Below, piece by piece: positions 63,933 through 64,000 of a stretch of 64,000 nucleotides of DNA. The stretch's first letter is position 1. Each line of letters begins with the position of its first letter. A model generated the notes under the pieces. It saw only the letters and a program-made list of their open reading frames with translations, did not search any database and had not been told where the DNA came from. A program made the position numbers and the translations under genes. The DNA is taken from assembly GCF_002309535.1 (NCBI RefSeq), contig NZ_CP023275.1, positions 2,604,001-2,668,000 on the forward strand. Reading direction: 5' to 3'. The stretch comes from Sulfurospirillum diekertiae. Lineage in GTDB: Bacteria > Campylobacterota > Campylobacteria > Campylobacterales > Sulfurospirillaceae.

Positions 63933-64000
63933 TAGAGATTTACGCTTGATTTTAAGCGTTGTTTTTTACCGTCGCTCGTTTCGATGACGATGCTAAGCTG
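63932..64000 (-). CDS. C-terminal end of an upstream gene in the Cus operon (partial)
   Basis: The minus strand is open from the window edge for 22 codons, ending at TAA 63932-63934; this stop shares one base with the ATG of the TolC-family gene. The tail reads QLSIVIETSDGKKQRLKSSV and then NL. The overlap implies translational coupling with the efflux genes. Too short to identify; a metal chaperone or accessory protein is possible. Confidence 0.6.
   Translation of the reverse strand, partial: QLSIVIETSDGKKQRLKSSVNL

Overview
The window looks like a chromosomal segment of a free-living Campylobacterota, most likely Sulfurospirillum-like. This is inferred from gene content and codon style: low GC, class I cytochrome c, MCPs with the standard hairpin tip, a MdtABC/CusCBA/YbhGFSR efflux repertoire and RND-type operons with 4-nt overlaps. 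No rRNA, intact tRNA, CRISPR or insertion sequence was seen.

Region 1 (1-8637) is the right end of an integrated element. It holds the C-terminus of a type I restriction subunit HsdR, a three-gene cassette (SPFH protein with five zinc ribbons, a small membrane protein, a zinc-ribbon membrane protein), a Fic AMPylase, a Walker-type ATPase and a tyrosine integrase. It ends at a 57-nt 3' fragment of tRNA-Leu(TAG), the expected distal attachment site. Gene content is that of a defence/accessory island, and the SPFH cassette is the best candidate here for an undescribed defence system.

Region 2 (8.8-22.1 kb) holds a MdtABC-type two-pump RND efflux system with its outer-membrane factor. A five-gene cluster follows (GtrA flippase, ArnC-like glycosyltransferase, YdjC/NaxD-type deacetylase, ArnT-like transferase, PAP2 phosphatase), resembling the Francisella route that adds an amino-hexose to lipid A.

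Region 3 (22.1-30.9 kb) holds a nucleoside deoxyribosyltransferase and an AldB aldehyde dehydrogenase with its DUF779 partner. Next is a periplasmic protein; a near-identical Fur-like operator sits at each end of this module. A 2-hydroxyacid dehydrogenase, an unknown coiled-coil protein, a CsoR/RcnR-type nickel sensor with its NicO exporter and overlapping operator, and a chemoreceptor complete the region.

Region 4 (30.9-44.4 kb) holds Tex, an AT-rich HEPN-motif gene, an amino-acid-type dCache chemoreceptor, and a YbhGFSR ABC exporter whose CecR-like repressor is cut by an in-frame TGA. A nitroreductase/monooxygenase pair, a TauE-type transporter and a 31-codon lysine-rich ORF follow.

Region 5 (44.5-64 kb) holds cytochrome c, a TolC-HlyD-permease-ATPase exporter behind a perfect FNR-type box, DTW, GH3 and adenosine deaminase lipoprotein genes, LysE, a nitroreductase, two GNATs, an FMN reductase and a MarR-SDR pair. 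An AT-rich coiled-coil membrane protein and a CusCBA copper/silver pump close the window.

The most striking non-gene signal is the perfect palindrome TTTACATGTAAA. There are 16 exact and at least 7 near copies, all but one beyond 25 kb, mostly in intergenic space but also inside genes, where it is usually read in frame as Leu-His-Val-Lys. No standard feature type explains it.
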